From contig JAPDRN010000009.1 of assembly GCA_030247855.1 (NCBI GenBank), positions 1 through 64,000 of the forward strand: a DNA stretch of 64,000 nucleotides, given 5' to 3'. Below the pieces are notes generated by a model. That model was not told the DNA's origin and ran no database searches. It saw nothing but the letters and a program-made list of their open reading frames with translations. The position numbers and the translations under genes were made by a program. Source of the DNA: Knufia peltigerae. Lineage: Eukaryota > Ascomycota > Eurotiomycetes > Chaetothyriales > Trichomeriaceae. This document shows positions 32,462-42,616 of this stretch, piece by piece (position 1 is the first letter of the stretch; each line of letters begins with the position of its first letter).

Positions 32462-33124
32462 ATGATTCTACGCGTCAGTTTCATTCTCTTGACCTGGCTC
32501 TTCAATCTTGGTTACGCGAAAGTCCTGACTGTCTTTACACCTTGCCATGATCCCACAAAATCCGTTCAGCCGATAACCGTCACGGCACAGCATCAGCTCG
32601 TGTCGACATGTTCTCCCTCTACGGCATGCATTCGGGGAAGATGCTCCAAAGAATACACCTTCCGGACTTTCGCTTGGGTCTCCACGCTGATACCTTGTGC
32701 CTGGGACGGCACAACATCATCGTCTTGTACAGTGACAAAAACTGAGCAGGCGGTCACGGTCAGCCGAACATCGGTCTTGTCAACTGTCACGCCTCAAAGC
32801 CCTCATGTTGCTAGAACGTTAGTTGGAGATGAGAGCACCTTATCCCCTACTGAAAATGTCTTCGAGTCTGAATGGCAGTGGTGGACTGCACCATACGATC
32901 GACTCTGTCCTTCAGCTATTCTAGGGTATGAAGGCAGCGGTCTTTGCGGAACTTCTTGTACGGACACCAAAACTGGCTCCTTCCGACAGGCACTCAACAC
33001 GACAATTTGCGAAAGGCATAATTTGGACTCGAGTCCCACATGTGCTCGACGCAGTGAAACGTGGACGACTTCGGCCTCACCAAACCAAAAGGCTTTGCTT
33101 TCACTCCTTTCAGTACAGCAATAG
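32462..33124 (+). CDS. secreted cysteine-rich protein of unknown function
   Basis: Uninterrupted 220-aa frame. Residues 1-19 look like a signal peptide (VSFILLTWLFNLGYA). The mature part has about eleven Cys, mostly in pairs or clusters (STCSPSTACIRGRC; PCAWDGTTSSSC; CPSAILGYEGSGLCGTSC; TICERHN...TC), with many Ser/Thr. This fits an extracellular, disulphide-bonded protein or the N-terminal part of a larger cell-wall glycoprotein. I do not recognise a named domain. The end is uncertain, because a missed intron near the 3' end could extend it. It stands alone between the flavocytochrome and HET genes. Confidence 0.6.
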   Translation: MILRVSFILLTWLFNLGYAKVLTVFTPCHDPTKSVQPITVTAQHQLVSTCSPSTACIRGRCSKEYTFRTFAWVSTLIPCAWDGTTSSSCTVTKTEQAVTVSRTSVLSTVTPQSPHVARTLVGDESTLSPTENVFESEWQWWTAPYDRLCPSAILGYEGSGLCGTSCTDTKTGSFRQALNTTICERHNLDSSPTCARRSETWTTSASPNQKALLSLLSVQQ

Positions 33125-33755
33125 CAATTTTTGCAAATCTACCCAAAAAGGCGTCTACTAAACAAGATTGATTAATACAACAAGTTCAGCATGCTACAAA
33201 CGAATCTTGCGCATAGGTCACAGAGCCCTTACAGGACTTCTTCTGACAGCGTTCCGTCCACGGATTATTATTGCATCAACGATGAAGAAGTAGCACCATT
33301 GGACGTTCAATGGATAAACAACTCACAACAAGCTGCTCTGCCTATCATTCGATTGATACGTTCTGGATCATCACTAGGCTGAAACGTTCATGCATCACCC
33401 AGGCCTGACAACGGCACACGGCTCTTGGGACTTTGGTAGTGCCACTACTGCTTCCTTCGTCTTATCCGCAGCCAAAGAGCCTCACTAGCTAGAAATTAGT
33501 CGAAAGCTGAGTGGTACATTTGCATTGCGTCAAAAGAACCTCTTCTTCAGGTATCTAAGCCACATTATTTGTACCCCTCACAATCATCTTCAGCCTTATT
33601 CATTTTCTCCTTGTTCCATCACCTCAGACAGCACACGTACCGCTTCTGTCCATCCTCGAAACTGAATCTCTGTAATGCCACCGCCATTGTGACGACCACC
33701 CGCACATCATTACCCTGGATTATCAACATATCAATGCGACGACAACATCCGAGCC
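33125..33755. other. intergenic, promoter of HET gene
   Basis: 631 bases between the secreted Cys-rich ORF and the HET-domain ATG. Nothing distinct is seen except short ORFs without motifs. Confidence 0.45.
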
Positions 33756-36155
33756 ATGCGACTGCTTCGTACCACGAAGTACACCCTTGAGGAATTTTAC
33801 GATGAAGACGAACTATGGTATGCGATACTCTCCCACACCTGGGCAGAGGAGGAGGTGACATTCCAGGATTTAACTACCACCGATCGTCCAGTCAATTTTA
33901 AGAGCAAGAAAGGATTCGAGAAGCTGCGTAAGACATGTCTCCGTGCTAAAGAGGACGGCTTGGAATACGTATGGATCGATACCTGTTGTATCAACAAGCA
34001 AAGCAGTGCCGAGCTATCTGAATCGATCAATTCCATGTATCGATGGTATCAAAATGCAGTAACATGCGACGCATACCTTGCCGACGTTACATTTGAACCG
34101 ATAGAAGGCCTTGATAAGTCGGGATTTTATTGGAGCCAATGGTTCAGAAGGGGCTGGACTCTACAAGAGCTGATTGCTCCATCAATTGTAATATTTTTGG
34201 ATCAGAATTGGGCACAAATAGGCACCAAATCGACCCTGTCTTCGGTCATTAGCAAGGTCACCGGCATACCCAAGAATATCCTTCACGGAGGCGACCTAGA
34301 TGAGCAGAGCATTGCGGCCAGACTATCATGGGCGTCTCAAAGACAAACGACACGGACAGAAGATATTGCCTATTGTCTGTTAGGCCTATTCGACATAAAT
34401 ATGCCCCTGCTCTATGGGGAGGGTGAACGTGCGTTCGTTAGACTACAAGAGGAAATTATCAAAGTATCGACTGACTACAGCATCTTCGCATGGTCTGCTC
34501 ACTCTACAGATAAAGGTCACTCTGGCGTCATGGCTACTCATCCGCGTTACTCCCATGGTGCAGCCACTAGCCGCCCAATATCACTGCCAAAGGCTTGGGG
34601 AGGGGCTGCTAGTATCGATAGCGAAGGCATCCACATGAGACTCCGCCTCGTCCCTATTGACAAAGATGAAGATATGATTGCTCTTCTTCCTTGCAGGACG
34701 AATAATCCGCATCTGAACGCAGTTGCAGTGGTAGGATTTCGAATCCGAAAAACAGCTGAAGGCCGTTATGAAAGACACAAACAGCTCATATTCGCCGACG
34801 ACAAAGCTGCCGTAAAGTATGCTTCAAGAAAGATCTGTCTCCAACGAACCAATATGAAACAGAGAAAACGCCCTACACCATTGAAAGCCACGACGAGTAG
34901 GAACAAAATTGCTACGATGTCACCTCCGGACAATGGCGCTGATCCCAATGCCCATAGCCTGGAGATGAAAAGAGTGTTGCTCGACTCTGGCGATGGGAAG
35001 GAGCATATGACAGGAATTCTACTGGAACACGGCCCTGATCATAGTCTCACCAATCCAGACTTGGGAGAGACGCTCGGGGGAGTGGGTGCGTGGGTCCAAG
35101 AAGAGGTTCTTGTTCATATCCTCTTAGACCATGACGCCGATCTCAGTTCCTACCCGCTAAACACAGGTTGGTCGCCCCTGGACTATGCTTTAATCAATGG
35201 GAATGAGGCAATCGCCAAGTTTTTGCTGAAAATGGGCGGAGAACGCGATCACAGAAACCCAAAAATAGGAGACTGGCTTCTAGAACCTACTGCCGTGCAG
35301 TACTATAGCACAGATGCTATTGTTAGGCTTCTGCGGAACCACGGAGCTTTTCCCAACCTCCACCGTCCAAATACAGGAGATACACCATTGGAACTTGCTA
35401 TGTATTTATGGCACAATCGTGAAGCGGTCGTTGGGCTTTTGCTACAACACGGCGCTGACCCTAATGCCACAAACCTGGTGACGGGAGATTCATTGCTGGA
35501 ATTCGCTGCTAGAGAAGGGTTAGAGGACGTCGTCGACATCCTTCTGAAGTATGGCGCTTCTTGGAGGTCCCTGTCTCAGTATGAGGGATGTTTGTACACG
35601 GCGATGTGCCAACGACAACTTGGGATTGTCGCAGCGCTGGCAGAGCGTGGTGGTGAACTATTTAACGCATTACTCAAGAGGCGTACGACCTGGGAAGCTG
35701 CACTTCAAACACAGGACCACAGGATCTTGGACTGCCTTCTGAAGCATACTCATACCATGCCTCCGCAACTGATGAGCCTGCTGAGCCATGAAGAGCTCTG
35801 CCTCGATCATGACTTCATTCGAGTTCTTCTACAACACTACCCGGCTCTCATTGCGGAACAGAGCTTCGTTTCGGCACATCTGCACAACGCCATCACACAC
35901 GGTCGAGTCGATACAGTCAGGCTCTTCCTTGATCACGCCGTGGAGGATTTTGACATGGTCGAACGCAATTTGGAGGTTCTCGCTCTCCGTTGGCCACGTG
36001 ATGCAATATCAGAGCTTGTGAGAGCAAAGTGTCCAAGGCTCAGAGAAGCAATTGTCTCCAAAGCACCTCTCAAATTTGCCTTGATCCAGCGCAACGAAAA
36101 GTTGGTCAATCTACTGATTGAGAATGGCTTCTCTGGATGGGCGATAATCGGTTAA
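33756..36155 (+). CDS. HET-domain / ankyrin-repeat protein
   Basis: 799-aa open frame from the ATG at 33756. The heterokaryon-incompatibility (HET) domain is clear in the first ~240 residues: YAILSHTWAEEEVTF, then EYVWIDTCCINKQSSAELSE, then FRRGWTLQELIAPSIVIFLD. The usual follow-on segment RTEDIAYCLLGLFDINMPLLYGEGERAF is also present. After a variable linker (about 350-400) come ankyrin-like repeats (WSPLDYALINGNEAIAKFLL; TPLELAMYLWHNREAVVGLL; LLQHGADPNAT). Such proteins act in allorecognition and cell-death signalling in filamentous fungi; the partner here is unknown. The frame stops at 36155, but ankyrin-like sequence continues in another frame to 36438. A 76-nt GT..AG segment (36151-36226) would join them into 868 aa, with poor donor and branch consensus. 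Confidence 0.85.
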   Translation: MRLLRTTKYTLEEFYDEDELWYAILSHTWAEEEVTFQDLTTTDRPVNFKSKKGFEKLRKTCLRAKEDGLEYVWIDTCCINKQSSAELSESINSMYRWYQNAVTCDAYLADVTFEPIEGLDKSGFYWSQWFRRGWTLQELIAPSIVIFLDQNWAQIGTKSTLSSVISKVTGIPKNILHGGDLDEQSIAARLSWASQRQTTRTEDIAYCLLGLFDINMPLLYGEGERAFVRLQEEIIKVSTDYSIFAWSAHSTDKGHSGVMATHPRYSHGAATSRPISLPKAWGGAASIDSEGIHMRLRLVPIDKDEDMIALLPCRTNNPHLNAVAVVGFRIRKTAEGRYERHKQLIFADDKAAVKYASRKICLQRTNMKQRKRPTPLKATTSRNKIATMSPPDNGADPNAHSLEMKRVLLDSGDGKEHMTGILLEHGPDHSLTNPDLGETLGGVGAWVQEEVLVHILLDHDADLSSYPLNTGWSPLDYALINGNEAIAKFLLKMGGERDHRNPKIGDWLLEPTAVQYYSTDAIVRLLRNHGAFPNLHRPNTGDTPLELAMYLWHNREAVVGLLLQHGADPNATNLVTGDSLLEFAAREGLEDVVDILLKYGASWRSLSQYEGCLYTAMCQRQLGIVAALAERGGELFNALLKRRTTWEAALQTQDHRILDCLLKHTHTMPPQLMSLLSHEELCLDHDFIRVLLQHYPALIAEQSFVSAHLHNAITHGRVDTVRLFLDHAVEDFDMVERNLEVLALRWPRDAISELVRAKCPRLREAIVSKAPLKFALIQRNEKLVNLLIENGFSGWAIIG

Positions 36156-36438
36156 AGATCTCCAGATGGAATCCATCCAGGGGGCTTTGGTCGCCCATCG
36201 TCGGCATTTGGGTTTCGGAAACATAGTTTGTAGTGACTATGTGGTCTTGTATCATGCTCTGCAGTGGGGAAACCACAATGTTGTCCGCCTCTTTCTACAA
36301 ATGCAGCGTCGTACGTGGTTGAGTTTGTTGGCCGTACGGAAGCTATTAGACCAATGTGCCATGGTGCATGATCAAAGAATGCGTGCTCTGGTGGATGAAG
36401 AGCTTGGGTGGCAAGAGCGAGACTCACTACCTACCTGA
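36156..36438 (+). other. possible last exon or frame-shifted tail of the HET-ankyrin gene
   Basis: The frame 36227-36438 encodes an ankyrin-like stretch (DYVVLYHALQWGNHNVVRLF, then LAVRKLLDQCAMVHDQRM) in a frame different from the preceding gene. It is either a 3' exon after an intron 36151-36226 (GTTAAA donor, ATAG acceptor) or the remnant left by a frameshift/stop mutation. Confidence 0.5.
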
Positions 36439-36898
36439 TGCACACATGAAGAAAAACCCAATTGCACATGCAGCTCATTGTCCGAGCAATTCTGGTCGAG
36501 GCTCTCACAGCAGGATGTACGCAACCATCCACTTTGGTAAGTCTCGACTGCGGGTTCTGGGTAAAGAAGGCCCGCATATGTCACATACCAACGAGCCGTC
36601 AGACTAATTCACATTCCACATACCATGCCCAAATACGCCGTCTCCATTCTGTCGAACATCCACCAACCCGCCATCATGAATCTTCGATAACAAAGGGCAT
36701 CGCTGTCCAACGTATGCTGTTTGCAGAACATCCCCTCCGTAAGCCATGGACGGCCAATCTTTCTCTTTGTCTTGGTTCGATTATAAGAATTATTCAAGTC
36801 TCTTCGAGTTTGGTATCTGAATTATCAATCTCAAAGATCCATCTCGGTTGATCCAAAGATTCCTACAATCCAACCAAACAGCTTGATCCTTCTTCACC
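36439..36898. other. intergenic spacer
   Basis: 460 bases between the HET-gene tail and the phosphotransferase ATG. It presumably holds the promoter of the latter. No gene is seen. Confidence 0.45.
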
Positions 36899-38104
36899 AT
36901 GAAAACCCTCGGGACTGGAAATGAAGCCCCTGACGACTTGGACTACACCGATCCTACACTTAAGTTCAAGACACTCGTGCGCGCGGATGACTACACGGTT
37001 TCCCTGGGCCCTGACAGAGACGAGCTCTGCTGCAACTGCGGATGGAACACGCGTAACCAGGAAGAATCTTCTTACGGATCCCGGGTCAGGATAATCCACA
37101 CTCGCGACAACAGTGCGATCTGGACAATTGGGACCCAATGGATCCTCCGGGACCAGCCACGCGATCGCTTTCTTGGGAACAATTACATCACTCTGAAGTT
37201 TCTCCACGAGCAACGGGGCTTGAACATCCCTATCCCGCAAGAAATACGTCGCTTGGGCAAGCCAACGGATCCCATACAATTTACCTTGGAGTCTCGGGTT
37301 CCAGGCAACCCCCTCAGGGGATTTTGGCCTACCCTGTCCCAGGAAGAGAAGGCCGGCTACAGCCGTCAGATCGTTGACTTTCTCAGACAATTAAGACAGT
37401 TCACTGCACCTCGACCTCAAAAGGTCGACGGCAGTCAGCTCGACGATGTTTTTCTCGCCGAATGCTCGAGCAATCAGCCCGGCAACTGTTTCAAGATTGG
37501 ATACTCGGCCGACGAATGGTTGGACAACCTTGGACCTGACCTCCGCATGGGACTGTCGAAAATTCACAAGACTGTGGACCCTGTCGTCATCGAGGAGAAG
37601 TTCCAGGAGCTCAAGGCCAGTTTTCCAAGTTGCGAGCCCTACGTCCTCACGCATGGGGACCTCAACCTCTCCAATATCATTGCCAAGGACGGAAAAATAC
37701 AAGGTATCGTCGACTGGGAACGGGCGGGATACTATCCTTGGTGGATGGAGCAGCAGCTATTTTGGAAGCAAGGGGACAGCTACATGCACGAGTTACTTGG
37801 CCCGGTGTGGGAGGAGCTCATGCCAGAATTTGATCCGCCGGAGCTCATTGCAAAGAAGATATTCCCGGCGGCGAAGGCTTTTGGCTATTGCGACCATGAA
37901 CATCTAGGTATCGGAAAGGGCTGGTCGAAACCCCCCTTTTGCAAATGCCGGCCTGTCCAAGGCGGTTTTTCTGCGAAAGACTGGGGCACGCCGCTATCCT
38001 GCAAAATAACGGGTTTGAGGGCGGAACAAGAGGCTCTTCTGGAGGGATACAAGAGAAAAGACCCATGGGCGGAAGATGCACACGTCCCGCCAGTTGAGGA
38101 ATAG
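36899..38104 (+). CDS. APH-fold phosphotransferase family protein
   Basis: Single-exon 401-aa protein with the aminoglycoside-phosphotransferase/choline-kinase fold. The N-lobe is weakly conserved (around NNYITLKFLHEQ). The C-lobe has the catalytic loop THGDLNLSNII (HGD-x4-N) near residue 250 and IVDWERAGYYPWWME as the Mg-binding DWE motif. Fungal proteins of this type are numerous and rarely characterised; they phosphorylate small molecules or are inactive. A tail of about 60 residues with two nearby Cys (PPFCKCRP) follows the kinase core. The ATG at 36899 is in good context (CACCATG). It stands next to the HET gene in an accessory stretch, but no functional link is visible. Confidence 0.83.
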   Translation: MKTLGTGNEAPDDLDYTDPTLKFKTLVRADDYTVSLGPDRDELCCNCGWNTRNQEESSYGSRVRIIHTRDNSAIWTIGTQWILRDQPRDRFLGNNYITLKFLHEQRGLNIPIPQEIRRLGKPTDPIQFTLESRVPGNPLRGFWPTLSQEEKAGYSRQIVDFLRQLRQFTAPRPQKVDGSQLDDVFLAECSSNQPGNCFKIGYSADEWLDNLGPDLRMGLSKIHKTVDPVVIEEKFQELKASFPSCEPYVLTHGDLNLSNIIAKDGKIQGIVDWERAGYYPWWMEQQLFWKQGDSYMHELLGPVWEELMPEFDPPELIAKKIFPAAKAFGYCDHEHLGIGKGWSKPPFCKCRPVQGGFSAKDWGTPLSCKITGLRAEQEALLEGYKRKDPWAEDAHVPPVEE

Positions 38105-38801
38105 ATGACTCGAATTAATACGAGTGGTGAATGTGCTTTTAGTTTGAAGGATCGAAGAAACCTATTTCTGAATGCCTCTCCTCCGCAGCTCGTTTGTTCC
38201 GTCGGTGCCCTAGCGTGGTATTTATTTATTTGCATATTGTTCTATTCGAGAATTACGCGTTTGGCAAGGGTCAAATCCACAACATACCCACCATGAGCGC
38301 TCACAACACATTTCAAAGGCCAAACGCTAATTCGATAAAAAGGGTAGGTCTATATCGTCTAGGCCTTGAAAAAGGAAATGAAAAGACTCATTACGTTTAT
38401 CACTCCATCAATTCCAGCTTCTATTCCTAGCTAGAGACCAGATGAATGAGGATCTTTGATGTTACCATGAGTCCAGTTCCAAACACGACCCAAAGTGCCT
38501 CCTGTACCACCACGAGTGATCCTGACAGATCCCTCAGACCATCCCGTCCATCCTGAAGAAACGCATCCCAAGAGAAGCCAAGGTGGCCACCGCATCGATA
38601 GCGTCGATGGGGATTCCAAACAAAAGACCTGTGCCGCCCCGTCGTGTCTTTGTGGTTCATTTCCTCCCAAGATAATCATGTCGTGGCGTGTTTTTCTGGT
38701 CAGAAGACCAACGTCGAGGTCCCGTATTCGCATCGACCGGCTTTCCTCAGTCTTCAGACATGCTGCCGCCATTGCTAACCATGGTCAATATCAAATCTGG
38801 G
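38105..38801. other. intergenic spacer
   Basis: 697 bases between convergent stop codons. Several overlapping minus-strand ORFs of about 77-113 aa (38427-38772) show no motif. A small missed exon of the neighbouring zinc-finger gene cannot be excluded. Confidence 0.4.
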
Positions 38802-39353
38802 TCAAGAAAATTGGAATGGACTTTCTTGTCTTACCGGAAAGTGGATGTCCAGGTCCAGTACTTGATTCAAGCTTTCCCAGAATGCGTGACCCGCGCCGAT
38901 GCTATCGTCCAACCTCATTGTATTCAGCGTTGTGGTGCGGGCTGTCTGGTACGCAGCGTCCTGAGCCGGTCCACATACGGTGAAATGCTTCCCAAGTCCC
39001 GGGCTCTTGACAATCATGACTGCAGGGTACCGATATCTCGGATCCCTGACATAGTCGGGCAATACTTGATAGGGAGCATAACGCAATCGAACGCCAACCT
39101 TGATGGCAACGCTGTCCTGGTCATCCAAGGCTTTGATCAAGGCAAAGAACTCGGAAGCGTGGGCACTGTTGAACGTTGTGGCAAATGGGTCAAAGGATCT
39201 GACTGTCCATTCAAGGATCTCATTCCCTCGTCGAGCTGGAATTGTCACTGCTTGGCATCGGCGACACTGAATGGTATTTGAGAGATTGTGGTAGCCGCAG
39301 AACCAGCAGTTGCTGTTGCATTCGGGTACTAGCTCAGCCGGCGGTGCCGACAT
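38802..39353 (-). CDS. small RanBP2-type zinc-finger protein, function unknown
   Basis: 183 aa from the ATG at 39353 (MSAPPAELVPE). The frame is open further upstream to 39533, but that part is low quality. Residues 14-33 form a RanBP2-type zinc finger (W-x-C-x2-C-x10-C-x2-C with the internal Asn: CWFCGYHN...CRRCQ). The remainder (WTVRSFDPFATTF..., VRLRYAPYQVLPDYVRDPRY) is globular in composition and not recognised. RanBP2 fingers bind ubiquitin or single-stranded RNA. Only one finger is present. It is convergent with the phosphotransferase gene. I am confident of the finger motif and only moderately confident of the gene model. Confidence 0.6.
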   Translation of the reverse strand: MSAPPAELVPECNSNCWFCGYHNLSNTIQCRRCQAVTIPARRGNEILEWTVRSFDPFATTFNSAHASEFFALIKALDDQDSVAIKVGVRLRYAPYQVLPDYVRDPRYRYPAVMIVKSPGLGKHFTVCGPAQDAAYQTARTTTLNTMRLDDSIGAGHAFWESLNQVLDLDIHFPVRQESPFQFS

Positions 39354-41083
39354 TGTCGCGGTGGGGCGGGAGAAGATTTGATCTTTTGAAACGACTTGGG
39401 AACCGCAAAGCCAATGTTGGGATACTCGGAAATGTATGAGTTGTGATGGGGGATGTCTTTTTTTTTCCGCCTCAAAAGCAGATGGCTCGTGAGTTCCTAC
39501 AGAAAGATTCCAATGCTTCTTCTCCCTTTCCATTTAAATAGATCCCTTCAAAATCCCTCAAAACAAAGAGGACCTTCCAGACCATCATTTGTTTCAATGT
39601 TTGACAACGTGTTTACATGCAACTCCGACAAGACGTCTCTGTGGTCTTTTCTCAAAATCTTTGGACGACAAAGAGAAGTGAGTCTGGCTGTGTGCCAAAA
39701 GACAAAGAGAAGGGGGAGGGAGGCGGAAAAAAGGGGAGGATAAGCCACCCTCAGGTTCTGGACCGTTAGCGTTGTCCAAGGACTCTTTTCTCTTTGTTTT
39801 TCATTGTTTTGGTTCTTTTTCAAACAAGCCCCGATTTTTCGTCTCTGAAGTCCCATTTTCCAAATTTCTGGGGACAACAAAAAGAAGAAAAGAAAGAGAC
39901 AAAGAAAAAAAAAGGGGGGGGGACCGTCTTTGAGGCTCCATCCCTCTCAATATTCTGAAGATAATCCAAAAAAGGGAGGGTGGAGGACGGCAGTGTTTTT
40001 CGTTTCAAAGAAAGAGAGGAGGACCGAAATTACTGGGTGAAGGATTAGGCAGACAGCCAGCCCGACATCTGCAAGAATCCCCTTCAAGGGCAGGATGTTT
40101 TGCACAAGGCTTTGCTTTGATCCAGGAAGGAGGGTCTTTGTTTCTTCCTTTCTTTCTTTCTTTCTTCTTCTTGTTTTTCTGATCAAGATTCTTGATCAGA
40201 CAATGGAATGGGAGCCTTTCCCCGGCCGTTCTACCCAAAACTGCAAAAGCGAGGGCCACGGAGTAGCAGCAGCAGCAGTAGTAGTCTCAAGAGTTCTCTC
40301 CTTGGAAAGCTGCTTCTTTTTAACGGCAAGATAAAAGCTTCTCGCTCCTCTCAACCCTCAGAATGGTCAACTTGCCAACGCTCCTATTTTCAGTCCTTGT
40401 CAAGACGATGTCTTTCCCTGAAGCTGTGTGTGGGTGTGTGTCTGTGTGAGGGAGAGAGGGAGGGTCTCAAATGCCGCCGAGGTCGCTGTGTTTGCTTCTT
40501 TGCTCAAGATTGACTGCCTACGTACATACTTGGTTTTCTTGGACGACCCCGAAAAAACTCACCCCATAGCCCCTTTTGCCTGAAAAGGAGTGTTGTGAGA
40601 ATACCAAACCATATGTACATATATACATATACCTAGATACGTAAAGAACCTGCTTTTTTTCCAAAGGAGCAACACCGATGCCGACTCAAACTATCCTACT
40701 GCCCATTACCTACCTAGGTACGAGGAAATTCTCTCCAAACACTCTCAAAGATGTGTGTCTCCGGCGACCGTGCTAATAACTTAGGCAAAAGTACCCCCGA
40801 CGCGGTCTCCCACAGTGGATTTGGGTGTGCCATGGAGGAAGTCGCTGAGACCAGGCAAGTGTCCAGACACCGAGTCCTATTGTTGAACAAGATTTGCTTT
40901 TTTTCTCAATACAATATAGGTATCAAGGTTAAAAATGCTGTGTATGTTTTTGTTTGTGACTCCATAGTGATTGTGAATTTTTGTTTTGCTTTCCAATTTG
41001 TCATTACCGTCCGGTGTCCATAACACCGCAAACCTCCCTTCCTTCCCTCCCTCTCTTGTCTGGTTTTTTTTCTTGCTATTGAG
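39354..41083. other. 1.7-kb low-complexity intergenic region
   Basis: Rich in homopurine/homopyrimidine runs: poly-A/G near 39895-39925, TTTC repeats near 40140-40166, an AGC/AGT tract near 40263-40287, a GTGTGTGTCTGTGTG stretch near 40427-40448 and an ATATGTACATATATACATATACC stretch near 40610-40632. ORFs here are repeat-driven. No gene is recognised. Confidence 0.55.
40140..40287. repeat. TTTC tract and AGC/AGT tract
   Basis: Two short simple repeats within 150 bp: (TTTC)5-like at about 40146-40166 and (AGC)n/(AGT)n at about 40263-40287. They are intergenic. Confidence 0.7.
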
Positions 41084-42616
41084 CTACAATCGTTTCGAAA
41101 TCCAATCGACGATACTATCTTCGTATTCTGCCGTCTTGGACAATTGTGGAATGAATGAAAATCCATGCGGAACGCCAGGGTACAATTTAACAGTCGTGTC
41201 AACGCCGGCATCTTTCAAAGCTTCACCATAAGCCAGGCCATCGTCTCGAAGAGTATCCATCCCTGTGGAATGGGACTTGTGTGTTAATGCAAAACCCCTA
41301 TGCTCAAGTGTCTTTTTGTCTTTTTTGTCGATGCTGAATTCGCGCGTAAAGTGGGACTTACCAGCGACCTGTATCAATGCCGGCGGGAGACCCTTGAATG
41401 AGTCCGCAAGTAACGGACTATGCCTGACATCTCTCGTCACATTGGGAAGATATTGATCTGATTTTTTTTTGGCCCATCAGTCTCAGGTCCCGAAACACCC
41501 TTTTCAAGGTTAAATCACAGGGCGACAACAAACATACCCCAGTACCAGATCAACTTGGGATAGTCGACGATCGGAGCGTGAAAATTTTCTTTCCAGCTAG
41601 TGTGGTTGTACTTTTCTTTCGGGAAGAGGTCGGGATGGCAAGTTGCAGGGATATTTAGGACCTGACCGATGATACCCTTGAACCCTTCGTCTCGTGCACG
41701 TTGTGCCATGATGGCAGCCTGTGACGAATATGAGCCCTAAGATTAGCATCCGTCGCTTTCCGATAATCATAGGAAACACGGCTGGACCGGTTGTGACACT
41801 TACCAAGTTCCCACCGGCAGAGCTTCCACCAAGAATTATACGATTCGGGTCGATCTTGAGCTTTTCAGCATTCTTTTGACACTATTATGAAAAACAGAAA
41901 TGGTCAAGTCAGCCATTGACAATCAGTCCCGAGTGTCTCTTTGGAAATGAAGTTCCTCTGGTGTTTCCTGATCTCCTGGGCAAACATACCCAAACAAGAA
42001 CATCCCATGAATCATTGACCGCATAGGGGAATCGAAATTCGGGTGCCCTATTATCAGAAATGTTACGTTAGTATGATTGTGTCTCATCTACCCAATGGTT
42101 CATAGATCTCGTGCAGTCAGACAACAAGCCGTATGATACCGAAGAGAGAGAGAAGGTGGGAGAGGAAGGGGAAACAGAAGGAAAAAAACCATACATTCGG
42201 TAATCCACGCTGATCACTCTCATTTGGTTCCTCACACAGACGTTTCTGTTCACACCTTCCTCGACACTGTGGGAACCGATGGTCCAACCACCTCCGTGCA
42301 TGACGTACATCAAAGGGAGGATCTTGTCGTCGGCGTCCTTGGGGGAGTAGATTTGGATTTCAAGGAGGGTGCCGTCAGAGACCGGTGCACGATCGAGACG
42401 GACGTCGATCTGATCCAAACCAGGCACCTCGGGACGCAGCGCCCCCGGGGCGGACAACCATGCCGCTTTGTACTCGGCCATGTCCAAAGCCCAAAACTTG
42501 TCGAACATGGTGTAGCAATCCGCCATCATGGGAACGAATTCGGGGTCGGCATTCAATCCTTCCGGGGTTGGTGGTTTGGCCTCTGCCGGGGCTGGGATCG
42601 AAGGTATTTGAACCAT
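41084..42616 (-). CDS. alpha/beta-hydrolase esterase, hormone-sensitive-lipase family
   Basis: 337 aa from six exons: 42616..42195, 42047..41990, 41881..41804, 41718..41538, 41457..41362 and 41262..41084. All introns are GT..AG. Spliced motifs: the oxyanion-hole HGGGW at about residue 108, the nucleophile elbow GGSSAGGNL across the exon 3 to 4 junction, catalytic Asp in VAGMDTLRDDG and catalytic His in GVPHGF near the C-terminus. This is the HSL/bacterial family IV esterase pattern and normal length. No signal peptide is present, so it is probably cytosolic. Substrate is unknown; similar fungal enzymes hydrolyse short acyl esters or secondary-metabolite lactones. Confidence 0.9.
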
